Assembly (NCBI RefSeq): GCF_001425355.1
Contig: NZ_LMQN01000016.1
Coordinates: 1-64,000, forward strand
Origin: Chryseobacterium sp. Leaf405
GTDB taxonomy: Bacteria > Bacteroidota > Bacteroidia > Flavobacteriales > Weeksellaceae
Reading direction: 5' to 3'
DNA length: 64,000 bases
The notes under the pieces were generated by a model. That model was not told where the DNA came from, did not search any database, and saw only the letters and a list, made by a program, of their open reading frames with translations. Of the stretch, positions 42,316-51,362 are shown piece after piece (position 1 is the first letter of the stretch; each line of letters starts with the position of its first letter). A program made the translations under genes and the position numbers.

Positions 42316-42344
42316 CAAAAATAATCCTTTTTCGTACTTTTCAA
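42316..42344 (-). promoter_or_regulatory. porQ-cmk promoter
   Basis: On the minus strand, TTG (42344-42342) and TATTTTTG (42323-42316) are 18 bases apart, a full consensus match. The porQ ATG follows 18 bases after the -7 element. Confidence 0.72.
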
Positions 42345-42471
42345 AATATTTCTTACATTATTTATATTTAAATATTTAAGTTTTGTGAAAATGCCTGTTG
42401 GTTTTAAGTCTAATGGTGTTTTTGGTTTATAAAAAATGTGTGAAGCCTTAATTTTATACTAAATCTAACCC

Positions 42472-42644
42472 GTTGTGCATTTTGATGTACTTTCGTCACT
42501 TCGAGTAGGTTTTTGAAAAAAATCGTATCGAGAAGTTTGTAATTTTGAAGGCAGATCTATTCTCGATACATTTTTTCTCCACTTCATTACGAAAAAACAC
42601 TCGAATTGACGTATCTAACATTAAAATTTTTCAAAATGCACAAC
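42472..42644. repeat. Nested palindromic element
   Basis: Outer arms of 14 bp (GTTGTGCATTTTGA at 42472-42485 and its exact inverse at 42631-42644) enclose an imperfect inner inverted repeat. In the inner one, CGTCACTTCGAG (42494-42505) faces CTCGAATTGACG (42600-42611), and TATCGAGAA (42526-42534) faces TTCTCGATA (42560-42568). It looks like one repeat inserted inside another, of the kind dispersed between genes in Flavobacteriia. Confidence 0.65.
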
Positions 42645-42700
42645 CCGTTAAATCTAATAGATTTTGCAAACTGATGAACTTTTTAAAATAAATGTTGTCA

Positions 42701-42790
42701 TTAGCCCCGATTGAAACGACATCCTTTTTGGTTGCGGGCTCCGCTTCGCTGCGCCCGCAACCAAAAAGATACAGTGGAAAGCGGGAAAAA
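42701..42790 (+). repeat. GC-rich structured element upstream of pyrH
   Basis: CTTTTTGGTTGCGGGC (42724-42739) pairs perfectly with 42753-42768 around a 13-base loop. The left flank reads TAGCCCCGATTGAAACGACATC and the right flank GATACAGTGGAAAGCGGGA (each cited from the sequence, the left one in part as TAGCCCCGATTGAAACGAC). The conserved look of the flanks and the changeable hairpin suggest a dispersed repeat or a structured RNA. There is no T run beside the stem. Confidence 0.55.
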
Positions 42791-42973
42791 GCTTCAAATA
42801 AAAATAGATCGTGGGTTCTTCCATATTTAATCATAAAAAGCCCTCAGAAATAACTTAAAAAAGAACATTTAAAATTTGTAATCTATAATTAAAAATCAAC
42901 CCTATTAATGATTATATTTGCAAAATCAAATTCTGAGGAAATTGATCAACTAAAAAGTTATTAAAAATTAAAA

Positions 42974-43681
42974 ATGAAATATAAAAGAATCCTTCTAAAA
43001 CTTAGTGGTGAAGCCTTAATGGGGAACAGACAATATGGTATCGATACCGAAAGGCTTGAGGAATATGCAGCTGAGATAAAAAAAGTGGTAGAAAAAGGCT
43101 GTGAAGTTGCCATTGTAATTGGAGGAGGAAATATTTTCCGTGGTGTAGCAGGTGCTGCAAAAGGAATGGACAGAGTGCAGGGAGATTATATGGGAATGCT
43201 TGCCACTGTAATCAATGGAATGGCTTTACAAGGCGCTTTGGAAGATGTAGGAGTAAAAACGAGACTACAATCTGCTATCGAAATGGACAAAGTTGCAGAA
43301 CCTTTTATCAAAAGAAGAGCTGTAAGACATCTTGAAAAGGGTAGAGTGGTAATCTTCGGAGCTGGAACGGGAAATCCTTATTTCACAACAGATACTGCGG
43401 CTATATTAAGAGCAATCGAGATTGATGCCAACGTTATATTAAAAGGAACAAGAGTAGACGGAATCTACGACAGCGATCCTGAAAAAAACGAAAATGCAGT
43501 AAAATATAATTCATTATCTTTCGACGAAGTTTATGCTAAAAATCTTAAAGTAATGGATATGACAGCATTTACGTTAAGTCACGAAAATAAATTGCCAATC
43601 ATCGTTTTTGATATGAACAAAGATGGTAATTTAGAAAAAATTGTAGACGGAGAAAATGTGGGTACTTTAGTAGATTTGTAA
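42974..43681 (+). CDS. pyrH: UMP kinase
   Basis: A 235-residue hexameric UMP kinase of the amino-acid-kinase fold, making UDP from UMP and ATP; bacterial forms are regulated by GTP and UTP. The start [14 protein letters not shown], then [27 protein letters not shown] and [13 protein letters not shown] are the classical motifs. It is followed 111 bases later by frr, the usual order. A perfect -7 element lies 53 bases before the ATG. Confidence 0.97.
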   Translation: MKYKRILLKLSGEALMGNRQYGIDTERLEEYAAEIKKVVEKGCEVAIVIGGGNIFRGVAGAAKGMDRVQGDYMGMLATVINGMALQGALEDVGVKTRLQSAIEMDKVAEPFIKRRAVRHLEKGRVVIFGAGTGNPYFTTDTAAILRAIEIDANVILKGTRVDGIYDSDPEKNENAVKYNSLSFDEVYAKNLKVMDMTAFTLSHENKLPIIVFDMNKDGNLEKIVDGENVGTLVDL

Positions 43682-43792
43682 TTAGGTAAAAGGTAATAGA
43701 TTTTAGGAATTAGTTTTAATTTAAAATCGTTCATTACCAATTATTTATTACTCATATAATTAATGTGTAACTTATCAAATTTTTATTATATA

Positions 43793-44347
43793 ATGGAAGA
43801 ATTAGATCTTATAGTAGAATCTGTAAAACATGACATGGAAGCAGCTATTAAGCACTTGGATCATGCATTTCAAAGAATCAGGGCGGGACGTGCGTCTACA
43901 AACATGGTTCAGGATGTAATGGTTGAGTATTATGGAGCTCCGACTCCTCTTAATCAGGTTGCTAATGTTTCTGTACCGGATGCGATGACAATCTCTATTC
44001 AACCTTGGGACAGAACTGCGATCAACGCAATTGAAAAGGCTATTATTAATTCTAACTTAGGTTTTGCGCCTTCAAATAACGGGGAAAATATTATCCTTAA
44101 TGTTCCGCCTTTAACGGAGGAAAGAAGAAGAGATTTGGCAAAACAGGCTAAAGGAGAAACTGAAGATACAAAAATCGTTGTAAGAAACGCAAGACAAAAC
44201 GGTTTGAAAGAACTGAAAAGACTTGAAGGGGTTTCTGAAGACGTTATCAAAGGAATAGAAGCAGATATTCAGGAGCTTACAGACAAACATGTAAAAGCGT
44301 GTGACGATCATCTTAAAGCAAAAGAAGCTGAAATTATGAAAGTATAA
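43793..44347 (+). CDS. frr: Ribosome recycling factor
   Basis: A 184-residue factor that, with EF-G, splits the post-termination ribosome. The three-helix bundle and small domain are complete: HAFQRIRAGRASTNMVQDV, GAPTPLNQVANVSVPDAM, and the C-terminal KELKRLEGVSEDVIKG and LTDKHVKACDDHL helices. The frame is open ten codons upstream, to 43763, but the ATG at 43793 gives the usual N-terminus MEELDLIVES. It forms an operon with pyrH. Confidence 0.97.
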   Translation: MEELDLIVESVKHDMEAAIKHLDHAFQRIRAGRASTNMVQDVMVEYYGAPTPLNQVANVSVPDAMTISIQPWDRTAINAIEKAIINSNLGFAPSNNGENIILNVPPLTEERRRDLAKQAKGETEDTKIVVRNARQNGLKELKRLEGVSEDVIKGIEADIQELTDKHVKACDDHLKAKEAEIMKV

Positions 44348-44366
44348 TTTTCAGTTTTTGAAAATA

Positions 44367-44400
44367 AAAAAGCGGTTTCTATTTGAGACCGCTTTTGTTT
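44367..44400 (+). terminator. Terminator of pyrH-frr
   Basis: A 12-bp stem with one G-U pair (AAAGCGGTTTC region 44368-44379 with GAGACCGCTTTT 44385-44396) is followed by a T-rich stretch. It also serves the convergent lipoprotein gene, which ends at 44401. Confidence 0.82.
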
Positions 44401-45033
44401 TTACAGACACATTAGTTTGTCTTTTTTATCTTTATTTTTAAGAATAGTCAGATACGTTTTCATCAATTCTTTTACATCACAGTTTCCTTTTTTGTTCGGA
44501 ACTGTTTCTGGATTTACGTTTTTACCGACGGATCTTATCGTAAAATTTTTCTTCAGACATTGTATAGGATTGCTATTTTGTAAATAAATTCTTTGTTGAT
44601 TGATACTGTCTTTTGTAATTGGTTTTTCAGGAGTCCCGCCGTCAAATTGCCATAAAGTATCATCTTTAAAAATGAAAAATACCTGATCATTTTTTACATA
44701 ATATTTCGTTACAGAAGAAAAATGACTGTCTGCAAAAAAGTGTTTTACCATTTTTAGTTTTTTATTTTCATAATAAAAATGAACATCACCTTCCAATTCC
44801 TCACAGTTGTAATCATAGCTTGTGGAATCTAGCTTTTTAGCTAATAATTTCTCATTAAGAACAGCAAATTCCTTTTTTATTTCATCAATGTTTTGAGGTG
44901 TTCTATTTGATTGTGTGGAATCGTTTTTAGCAGTCAAACTATCTTTAGAAAATTCATTATGAATGTTTTTATGGTTTTCTTTCTTGCAGGAAATAATCAA
45001 TAATAAACTTAAACCGAGAAGTGTAATTTTCAT
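44401..45033 (-). CDS. Lipoprotein of unknown function
   Basis: A 210-residue lipoprotein (lipobox LIISC near residue 16). After a disordered Ser/Lys/Asn-rich linker to about residue 45, the rest is a small mixed fold with YNCEELEGDVHFYYENKKLKMVKHF and VFFIFKDDTLWQFDG, reminiscent of periplasmic proteins with repeated beta strands. Near the C-terminus two Cys lie in GNCDVKEL and KLMCL. No family is recognised. It is a single-gene unit. Confidence 0.72.
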   Translation of the reverse strand: MKITLLGLSLLLIISCKKENHKNIHNEFSKDSLTAKNDSTQSNRTPQNIDEIKKEFAVLNEKLLAKKLDSTSYDYNCEELEGDVHFYYENKKLKMVKHFFADSHFSSVTKYYVKNDQVFFIFKDDTLWQFDGGTPEKPITKDSINQQRIYLQNSNPIQCLKKNFTIRSVGKNVNPETVPNKKGNCDVKELMKTYLTILKNKDKKDKLMCL

Positions 45034-45085
45034 AATTAAAGTGATTTTAGTTGATTTTACATTGCAAAAAATGTGCAGACATAAA

Positions 45086-45113
45086 AAAACAGCTTCAATT
45101 TGAAACTGCTTTT
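45086..45113 (-). terminator. Terminator of the secreted protein gene at 45135
   Basis: CAGCTTC (45090-45096) pairs with GAAACTG (45102-45108), one wobble, and a run of Ts follows on the minus strand. Confidence 0.68.
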
Positions 45114-45134
45114 CATGATATTTTTAAAAATTGA

Positions 45135-45923
45135 TTATTTACAATTTTCGTTGTAATCGTAGATCACTTCATTTACAATAGAAAGATTGTCAGACATTGC
45201 ATTATCGATTTCATTTCTGATGAATTTCCCTAAACCTGATCTTTGTTTGGTGTCTTTTTTCAACGAGCCATATTCACCTTTTGTCACTTTTGCTTTTACA
45301 ACAGGACAGTCTGCAACAATGATTTTTGTTTTTGCCAAAGTCAATTCTTCTGCTTTTCCACCTTTTTTAGAGTAAATATAAGATGGATTTTCTCTCATTT
45401 TTTTTGTTTCAGCTTCTGCCACAGCAATTTGACTTCCTGCAGAGAATGTTGTTGGGTAACCATATAATTTGTATACTTTAATCTTGCCATCTGCTACTAT
45501 TTCAGCAAACTGATTGCTTTTTGTTAAATTGTTGAAAGCTTTTAATCCGCCGCTCAAACCTCCGTTAGAAGAATTGTAAGCTTCTTTTGTATTGGTGTAT
45601 TTTATTGATTCAAAATGTCTTTCTGCGTTGTTGTCGATCGCCATGTAACCTTTCAGATCATCAACATCGTAAGTTTTGAATTTCTGTTTTTTCTTAGCAT
45701 TATCAATATCAGCAGAAGCAATAAACTTTACTTTTTTTTGATTCGTCCAAGGATTCATTTCATCTCCCGCCAATCTTACGATACCTTCAATTTTCTTTCC
45801 GCTTTTGTCTATAATATAGCCTGTTTTTTCGCCAACTCTCATTTCGTATTCAGTATTATCATCCTGAGCATATACGTTTAATGAAACTACGCTTAACAAG
45901 CCAATAAGTAATAATTTCTTCAT
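45135..45923 (-). CDS. Secreted protein of unknown function
   Basis: A 262-residue exported protein with a signal peptide ending near NVYAQ (residue 20). The N-terminal half has GYIIDKSGKKIEGIVRLAG and NQKKVKFIASADI, a pattern seen in Bacteroidota proteins that sense or report on surface composition, but no family can be named. The C-terminal part is Lys-rich and ends with two possible helices (GLGKFIRNEIDNAMSDNLS). It is transcribed alone between terminators. Confidence 0.75.
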   Translation of the reverse strand: MKKLLLIGLLSVVSLNVYAQDDNTEYEMRVGEKTGYIIDKSGKKIEGIVRLAGDEMNPWTNQKKVKFIASADIDNAKKKQKFKTYDVDDLKGYMAIDNNAERHFESIKYTNTKEAYNSSNGGLSGGLKAFNNLTKSNQFAEIVADGKIKVYKLYGYPTTFSAGSQIAVAEAETKKMRENPSYIYSKKGGKAEELTLAKTKIIVADCPVVKAKVTKGEYGSLKKDTKQRSGLGKFIRNEIDNAMSDNLSIVNEVIYDYNENCK

Positions 45924-46007
45924 GATTAATTTATTTTAATTCCGGCAAAGATATATTTTTCTGAATAAAAATAACTTAAATGATAACCTTTAATATACCA
46001 CAAGAAA

Positions 46008-46034
46008 AAAGATCCGGAAAACCTCCGAATCTTT
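46008..46034 (-). terminator. Terminator of the lptF/G-type gene
   Basis: AAAGATCCGGA (46008-46018) pairs with TCCGAATCTTT (46024-46034) with one wobble; a T run follows on the minus strand. Confidence 0.75.
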
Positions 46035-46059
46035 ATATATGATTTAAATAATTTCAAAA

Positions 46060-47520
46060 TTATTGATATCTCTTATGTTCTTTATTTTTAACAAATAGAT
46101 TAATAATCGGTTTAAATAAAGCTTTATACTTTTCAGAATCGAACAATTGAGAATCCGTCAATGCTTTATAAGTCATCCAGATTCCAAATGGGAAAAGAAC
46201 AATATTAGGAATCCATGCTGCAAGATATGGGTTTAATTTTCCTGACCACGCCATGTTTTCCGTACCCACATTGATGACGTAAAATATAATGAAAATTACA
46301 ATTGCAATAATAACCGGAAGTCCCATTCCTCCTTTTCTGATGATTGATCCCAAACTTGCTCCAATCAGGAAGAAAATGATACAGGTGAAAGAATAGGTTA
46401 TAATTCTTTGTTGATAAATTACCACTTTACTGTAATATTTTACGCCCGGACTTACTTCATTATTTTTTGCTTCAACAGTTCCTTTAAGGTTTTCTAATTT
46501 GTTGTAAGCATTATAAATCAGATCAAGTTTTTTAACACTTTTTACCGTGTCTAATTTTAGCTGGAGCTTTGGCTTAACCTTTACTCTATTCTTATCAACA
46601 TCCATATAAGTTACTGCTGAGTTGGTCTGGCTCAAAACGTCATTACCAACAGTTGTAAAGAACTTATCGTTGTCTTTTTTAGTCTTATCAATCGTTTTAT
46701 TCAATTGATTGAAAGTCTGAAAACGGTAATCATCCGTTATTTTTTCTTCTTCAATAGCTTTGTTGATGATTTCACTAATATCAAAATGCGAAACCAAAGT
46801 TCCGAATTTGATGGCCTGATCGGGTTGTTTTAAACGTACGTTTTCGGGTTTTCCGGCAAAATTATCCTCAAAAATATATCCGTCATACAGTTCCAGTTTT
46901 AAATATTTCCTATTGGCAGCAGGTACAAATTTTCCTTTTTTTGCGACAATCGTTTGTTGATTATCGTATGCACTTGCTTTTCTGTGAACAAATACGCCGT
47001 CGATATTTTCATCATTTGCACCATAAATCCTGTCAAACTTTACCATATATCCCGGAAGCTGATCAATAAATTGTCCAGGTGTGAAATTCAGGGCAGGTTT
47101 CGACTGTACAATATTAAAAAGCATATTTTTTGCCTTCCTCTGAAAATCAGGAATGATATTGTTGGAAAAGAAATAAAGCATAATTGACATGACGGTGACC
47201 ACTCCCAAAAGAGGAACCATCACTCTCGTTAATGAAATTCCGGCAGCTTTCATTGCGGCGAGCTCATACCGTTCTCCGAATTCTCCGAAAGACATAATAC
47301 TTGCCAAAAGAATGGTTAGCGGTAAAACCATACTGATAACACTCACTCCCAAATAGAAAAGAAGTTTCATGATTTGAAAGTAGGTTAATCCCTTACCCAT
47401 AAACTGCCCCAACTGAACCCAGATAATGTTTACAATAAAAATGAAAAACAATACACTGAATATGAAAAAAAACGGTCCAAAGAAGGTCTTTATGATATAC
47501 TGGTCTAATATTTTTAACAT
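46060..47520 (-). CDS. LptF/LptG-family (YjgP/YjgQ) permease
   Basis: A 486-residue inner-membrane permease of the LPS transport (Lpt) ABC system, which extracts LPS and passes it to the LptA bridge. Three N-terminal helices (about 10-120) and three C-terminal helices (about 370-470) flank a large periplasmic domain, the family layout. FGEFGERYELAAMKAAGISL is the conserved cytoplasmic coupling segment. It is longer than the E. coli proteins (about 360) because of the larger periplasmic part, common in Bacteroidota. LptF versus LptG cannot be told. It follows lolA, with a terminator between. Confidence 0.9.
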   Translation of the reverse strand: MLKILDQYIIKTFFGPFFFIFSVLFFIFIVNIIWVQLGQFMGKGLTYFQIMKLLFYLGVSVISMVLPLTILLASIMSFGEFGERYELAAMKAAGISLTRVMVPLLGVVTVMSIMLYFFSNNIIPDFQRKAKNMLFNIVQSKPALNFTPGQFIDQLPGYMVKFDRIYGANDENIDGVFVHRKASAYDNQQTIVAKKGKFVPAANRKYLKLELYDGYIFEDNFAGKPENVRLKQPDQAIKFGTLVSHFDISEIINKAIEEEKITDDYRFQTFNQLNKTIDKTKKDNDKFFTTVGNDVLSQTNSAVTYMDVDKNRVKVKPKLQLKLDTVKSVKKLDLIYNAYNKLENLKGTVEAKNNEVSPGVKYYSKVVIYQQRIITYSFTCIIFFLIGASLGSIIRKGGMGLPVIIAIVIFIIFYVINVGTENMAWSGKLNPYLAAWIPNIVLFPFGIWMTYKALTDSQLFDSEKYKALFKPIINLFVKNKEHKRYQ

Positions 47521-47539
47521 TCGCCAAAATTAATCAAAA

Positions 47540-47563
47540 AGCTGCAAAGTTTTCTTTGCAGCT
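47540..47563 (-). terminator. Terminator after lolA
   Basis: AGCTGCAAAG (47540-47549) pairs perfectly with CTTTGCAGCT (47554-47563) around TTTT, and five Ts follow on the minus strand. Confidence 0.8.
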
Positions 47564-47608
47564 CTTATATTTTATGAAATTTTTATAATAATTGATTGGA
47601 TAATCTTA

Positions 47609-48256
47609 TTACAATTCGGTAACAATGTAATTCTTGTATTTTGCTTTATCAAAAACGAACATATTGGCATCCAGATTCTGGTTTTCTTTATATTCTTTGA
47701 TAGCAATAACAGCGACATCTTTATTGTTGCCATGCTGTTCAAGTTTTACCATTTGTTTTTTTGCTGAATCTACGAAAATATAGACATCTTTTATTCCGTT
47801 TGACTTTACCGGTGTCAGTTTAATGAAATCTGCATTTACGCCGTTTACATTTTTTTTACCGTTATACGTTACATTATAATCGTTTCTGTAAGTCGAAAGA
47901 TAATTGATAGGGGAGAACATCGAACTGCTTCCGTTCGGTTTTGCAATCGTAACCTCGCTGTCTTCTGTATTGATATTGTAGATTTTGCTTCCGTCAAAAA
48001 TCTGTTCAGTTTCCATGATTTTCAACTTATACTTATTTCCTGAAGCATAGTAAATTCCAGGTTCAGATTTTTCAACCTGTCCGTTTGCTCCGCTTCCGAA
48101 AGAAAATTTAAAATAAGTATTTTTCTTAGAGTTATAATTTGCTGTGATATCATCCAGAATTTTCTTTGCTTTCGCATCAATTTTCTGAGCGCTTGCAAAT
48201 CCCATTGTTCCAACAACAAATCCGCTTAATATCACTTTAGAAATAATATGTTTCAT
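47609..48256 (-). CDS. lolA: Outer-membrane lipoprotein carrier protein LolA-like
   Basis: A 215-residue periplasmic carrier that shuttles lipoproteins from the inner to the outer membrane. The signal peptide ends near ASAQ (residue 23). The open-barrel pattern is seen in YFKFSFGSG, GIYYASGNKYKL, EQIFDGSKIYNIN, and FIKLTPVKSNGIKDVYIFVD. Bacteroidota LolA proteins diverge from the enterobacterial ones and LolB is missing in the phylum. It lies between ftsK and the lptF/G-type gene, a common order in Flavobacteriia. Confidence 0.88.
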   Translation of the reverse strand: MKHIISKVILSGFVVGTMGFASAQKIDAKAKKILDDITANYNSKKNTYFKFSFGSGANGQVEKSEPGIYYASGNKYKLKIMETEQIFDGSKIYNINTEDSEVTIAKPNGSSSMFSPINYLSTYRNDYNVTYNGKKNVNGVNADFIKLTPVKSNGIKDVYIFVDSAKKQMVKLEQHGNNKDVAVIAIKEYKENQNLDANMFVFDKAKYKNYIVTEL

Positions 48257-48359
48257 TTTCTTTATTTAATAATCTTTAGACATTTTTAAATTTTAAAAGT
48301 TAAATCATAGATAGATTTTCCTTTTATTAATGCAGGTCTTCCAAAAACCGTTCCAATAA

Positions 48360-50933
48360 TTATCTTCTTAAATCTTCTAAAAACTGTTCCAGAGAATGAA
48401 GATCACTAATCAAAACTTCTCTAGCTTTTGCTCCGTTGAATCCACCTACGATTCCGCTTGCTTCCAGCTGATCCATAATTCTTCCAGCCCTGTTATAGCC
48501 AAGTTTTAATTGTCTCTGAAGCATTGAAGTAGAACCTTGTTGTGTCGAAACTATAATTCTTGCGGCATCTTCAAATAAAGCATCTTTTTCATTAGGATCA
48601 AAACTTCCGACACTGCTTGTTCCTTCCTCAGAAACATATTCGGGAAGAAGAAATGCCGAAGCGTATCCTTTTTGTTCACCAATAAACTCTGCTAATCTTT
48701 CCACTTCAGGAGTATCGACAAATGCACACTGAAGTCTTAAAATTTCATTTCCGTTAAAGTAAAGCATATCTCCTTTACCGATCAACTGATCTGCACCCGG
48801 AGAATCCAGAATTGTTCTTGAATCTACACTTGAAATTACTCTAAACGCTGCTCTTGCAGGGAAGTTGGCTTTAATCATACCCGTAATTACATTTACCGAA
48901 GGTCTTTGTGTGGCAACGATTAAGTGAATTCCCACGGCTCTGGCCAGCTGTGCCAATCTGGCAATAGGTAACTCAACTTCTTTTCCTGCGGTCATAATCA
49001 AATCTGCAAATTCGTCTACCACCAAAACGATGTATGGTAAATAACGATGTCCATTTTCAGGATTTAATTTTCTTTCTGTGAATTTTTTATTGTATTCCTT
49101 TAAATTTTTACAGAAGGCATTTTTAAGCAAGTCGTAACGCTGATCCATTTCTACACATAGAGAATTCAGTGTATTGATTACTTTATTCGTATCAGTGATA
49201 ATTGCATCATCAGAATCCGGAAGTTTTGCTAAATAATGTCTTTCGATTTTTGAATATAATGAAAGTTCCACTTTTTTAGGATCAACCATCACAAATTTCA
49301 ATTCGCTCGGATGTTTTTTGTAGAGTAGGGAAGTCAGAATAGCATTGATACCAACTGATTTTCCCTGACCTGTCGCACCCGCCATTAGCAAGTGAGGCAT
49401 TTTCGATAAATCTGCCATGAAAATTTCATTGGAAATTGTTTTCCCAAACACCACAGGAAGATCCATATCCGTATTCTGAAATTTATGAGAAGCAATCACT
49501 GAGCGCATAGAAACCATCGTAGGGTTTTTTCTCGGCACTTCAATTCCAATCGTTCCTTTCCCCGGCATTGGAGCAATAATTCTGATTCCTAAAGCAGATA
49601 GATTTAAAGCAATATCATCCTGTAGCTTTTTAATTGCAGCCACTCTGATTCCTGCTTCCGGAACAATTTCGTATAGAGTCACGGTCGGTCCTATTGTCGC
49701 TTTAATCTCAGAAATTCCAACGTTGAAATTTTTAAGCAATCCGACAATCTTATTCTTATTTTCTTCTAATTCTTCTTTATTAATAGAAATTTCTTCATTA
49801 CCGTAATCTGTTAAAAGCTCAACAGGGGGCATCTGAAATTTAGCCAAATCCAGTTTATGGTCATAAAGACCATGTTGATTTATTAGCTCCTTCGCCTTTT
49901 TATCTGATTCATCCAAAATATCTATCACGGGAGCAATCTCTACATTGAATTTGATATTTTCTTGAGCAGTATTCACAACTTGAGTTGGAGGAACAGAAGG
50001 TGTCATGTCAAAAGCCTGCTCCGGAGTAGAAACAGGAACTGTTGGTTTTGTATTTAAAGTTACATTGACTGAGGAGGCAAAACTATCCTCCCTTTTATCT
50101 TCTTCAAATGAAGTATGGTTCGGCGTAACAATAGGATCTAAGTTTGCAGAAACAGGAACTTCCGGAAATCCTTTTGGCACACTAATAGGTTCTGGTTGAT
50201 GAATCTTCACAGTTGGTTTTTCAACAACTTCGGTTACGGTAACTTTTTCTGTGATTTCTTCAGGTTTTTCAACTTCCTCAATTAATTCTTCATCAGCGTC
50301 AAAGTTTTCATCAGAACTTGGAATCATCGATTTTACTTTTCCAATCGTACTTTCGTTAATATCATTTAATTTAGATTTAATAGAACTTGGTCGAAGATTA
50401 AATTCTAAGATGAAATATAATAGAATACTTGATGCCAACACCAGCCACAAACCAACTGTACCAATCATTGAATTCAAAGAATCCATGATTTGGTATCCGT
50501 AAACACCACTTAAAACACCACCTTGATCTTTCGTAACTGCTGCTGCAAAGAAAATTGGCAGCCAACAGATGAAGAACAGAGAATGACCAACTGTTTTCCA
50601 TGGTTTAAAAGTTCTTTTTTTAAGGATAATCGTCCCAAAAACAAGGAATAGAAATGCAATAATAAAAGACGCAACACCCACACTTTCAAAAATGAAAATA
50701 TTGCCCAGCCAGTCGCCGAGTTTGCCGAAAAGATTGGATGATTTTATACTCTTGTCCAGCATGGTTCCTGCCTGACTTTGATCTGCCTTCCAATTCATTA
50801 AATAGGAGACAAATGAAAAAGTAAGAACTACTGAAAAAAGTATAAAAGTAAGCCCGAAAAATATACGTGACTTAGATAAAATTCTGCCTTTGTCAGGCGA
50901 TTCTGTTTGATTGTTTGGTGTTTTTCTATCCAT
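48360..50933 (-). CDS. ftsK: DNA translocase FtsK
   Basis: An 857-residue septal DNA pump that clears chromosomes from the division plane and activates XerCD at dif. Four N-terminal membrane helices lie in about residues 25-180, followed by a Pro/Val/Glu-rich linker (about 190-340). The motor domain has Walker A GATGQGKSVG near 520 and Walker B IVLVVDEFADL, and RPSVNVITGMIKANFPARAA downstream (cited in part as VITGMIKANFPARAAF). The C-terminal winged-helix gamma domain, which reads KOPS sites, ends with LKLGYNRAGRIMDQLEASG and GFNGAKAREVLI. A strong promoter lies upstream. Confidence 0.96.
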   Translation of the reverse strand: MDRKTPNNQTESPDKGRILSKSRIFFGLTFILFSVVLTFSFVSYLMNWKADQSQAGTMLDKSIKSSNLFGKLGDWLGNIFIFESVGVASFIIAFLFLVFGTIILKKRTFKPWKTVGHSLFFICWLPIFFAAAVTKDQGGVLSGVYGYQIMDSLNSMIGTVGLWLVLASSILLYFILEFNLRPSSIKSKLNDINESTIGKVKSMIPSSDENFDADEELIEEVEKPEEITEKVTVTEVVEKPTVKIHQPEPISVPKGFPEVPVSANLDPIVTPNHTSFEEDKREDSFASSVNVTLNTKPTVPVSTPEQAFDMTPSVPPTQVVNTAQENIKFNVEIAPVIDILDESDKKAKELINQHGLYDHKLDLAKFQMPPVELLTDYGNEEISINKEELEENKNKIVGLLKNFNVGISEIKATIGPTVTLYEIVPEAGIRVAAIKKLQDDIALNLSALGIRIIAPMPGKGTIGIEVPRKNPTMVSMRSVIASHKFQNTDMDLPVVFGKTISNEIFMADLSKMPHLLMAGATGQGKSVGINAILTSLLYKKHPSELKFVMVDPKKVELSLYSKIERHYLAKLPDSDDAIITDTNKVINTLNSLCVEMDQRYDLLKNAFCKNLKEYNKKFTERKLNPENGHRYLPYIVLVVDEFADLIMTAGKEVELPIARLAQLARAVGIHLIVATQRPSVNVITGMIKANFPARAAFRVISSVDSRTILDSPGADQLIGKGDMLYFNGNEILRLQCAFVDTPEVERLAEFIGEQKGYASAFLLPEYVSEEGTSSVGSFDPNEKDALFEDAARIIVSTQQGSTSMLQRQLKLGYNRAGRIMDQLEASGIVGGFNGAKAREVLISDLHSLEQFLEDLRR

Positions 50934-50946
50934 AATACAGTGAAGG

Positions 50947-50976
50947 CAAATTTAGTGTTTTTCAAAATTAAACAAA
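50947..50976 (-). promoter_or_regulatory. ftsK promoter
   Basis: On the minus strand, TTTG (50976-50973) and TAAATTTG (50954-50947) are 18 bases apart, a full match to the consensus. The ftsK ATG follows 13 bases after the -7 element, so the leader is short. Confidence 0.72.
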
Positions 50977-51309
50977 TGCTTTTTTCCTTAAAAGAGTGTT
51001 TATTTATTATTGTTTATGAAAGCTGGCTATTTTATGTATAAAGTTTTTGAATGATTAAAAATATTCAAAATAAAATTAATTTAGATTAAAATAATTCTTA
51101 ATAAAGGAAGGCGATTTTTCAGATAATTTCGATGTAGAAACTTATTTTCCTCCTTTAGCATATCAATGAATCAAATTAATCAGATAGTTATTTTTTTTTC
51201 CTGTCGTTTTTGTATTGAATTTTTAAACTTTTCATAATTACTTTTCGGCTTATTAAGAATGTTTCAAAATAGCATTAATAGGGCTCGAAGTGACAAAAAA
51301 CAGTTTTTT

Positions 51310-51343
51310 TTGGCTTCTTTGTGGTTTATCATCCTTATTTTTG
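51310..51343 (+). promoter_or_regulatory. ccsBA promoter
   Basis: TTG at 51310-51312 and TATTTTTG at 51336-51343 are 23 bases apart, at the long end of the usual range. The ATG follows at 51363. Confidence 0.6.
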
Positions 51344-51362
51344 CAGGTCAAGTATATAAATC

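Larger units (their letters stand above)
42298..42973. other. Repeat-rich spacer between porQ and pyrH
   Basis: The 676 bases hold no credible gene. From left to right they contain the porQ promoter, a nested palindromic element (42472-42644), a GC-rich perfect hairpin with conserved-looking flanks (about 42700-42790) and a perfect -7 element (TATATTTG, 42913-42920) for pyrH. Confidence 0.75.
50934..51362. other. Divergent promoter region between ftsK and ccsBA
   Basis: The 429 bases carry the ftsK promoter at the left end and the ccsBA promoter at the right end. Between about 50980 and 51300 only AT-rich sequence is seen, with no frame, hairpin or repeat of note apart from a short CTCGAAGTGAC string at 51284-51294 resembling one arm of the palindromic element at 42.5 kb. 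Confidence 0.6.

Noticed and set aside
42631..42834. 67-codon minus-strand frame in the spacer before pyrH
   Set aside because: It runs straight through the palindromic elements and the GC-rich hairpin, which accounts for the open frame; it has no promoter or domain.
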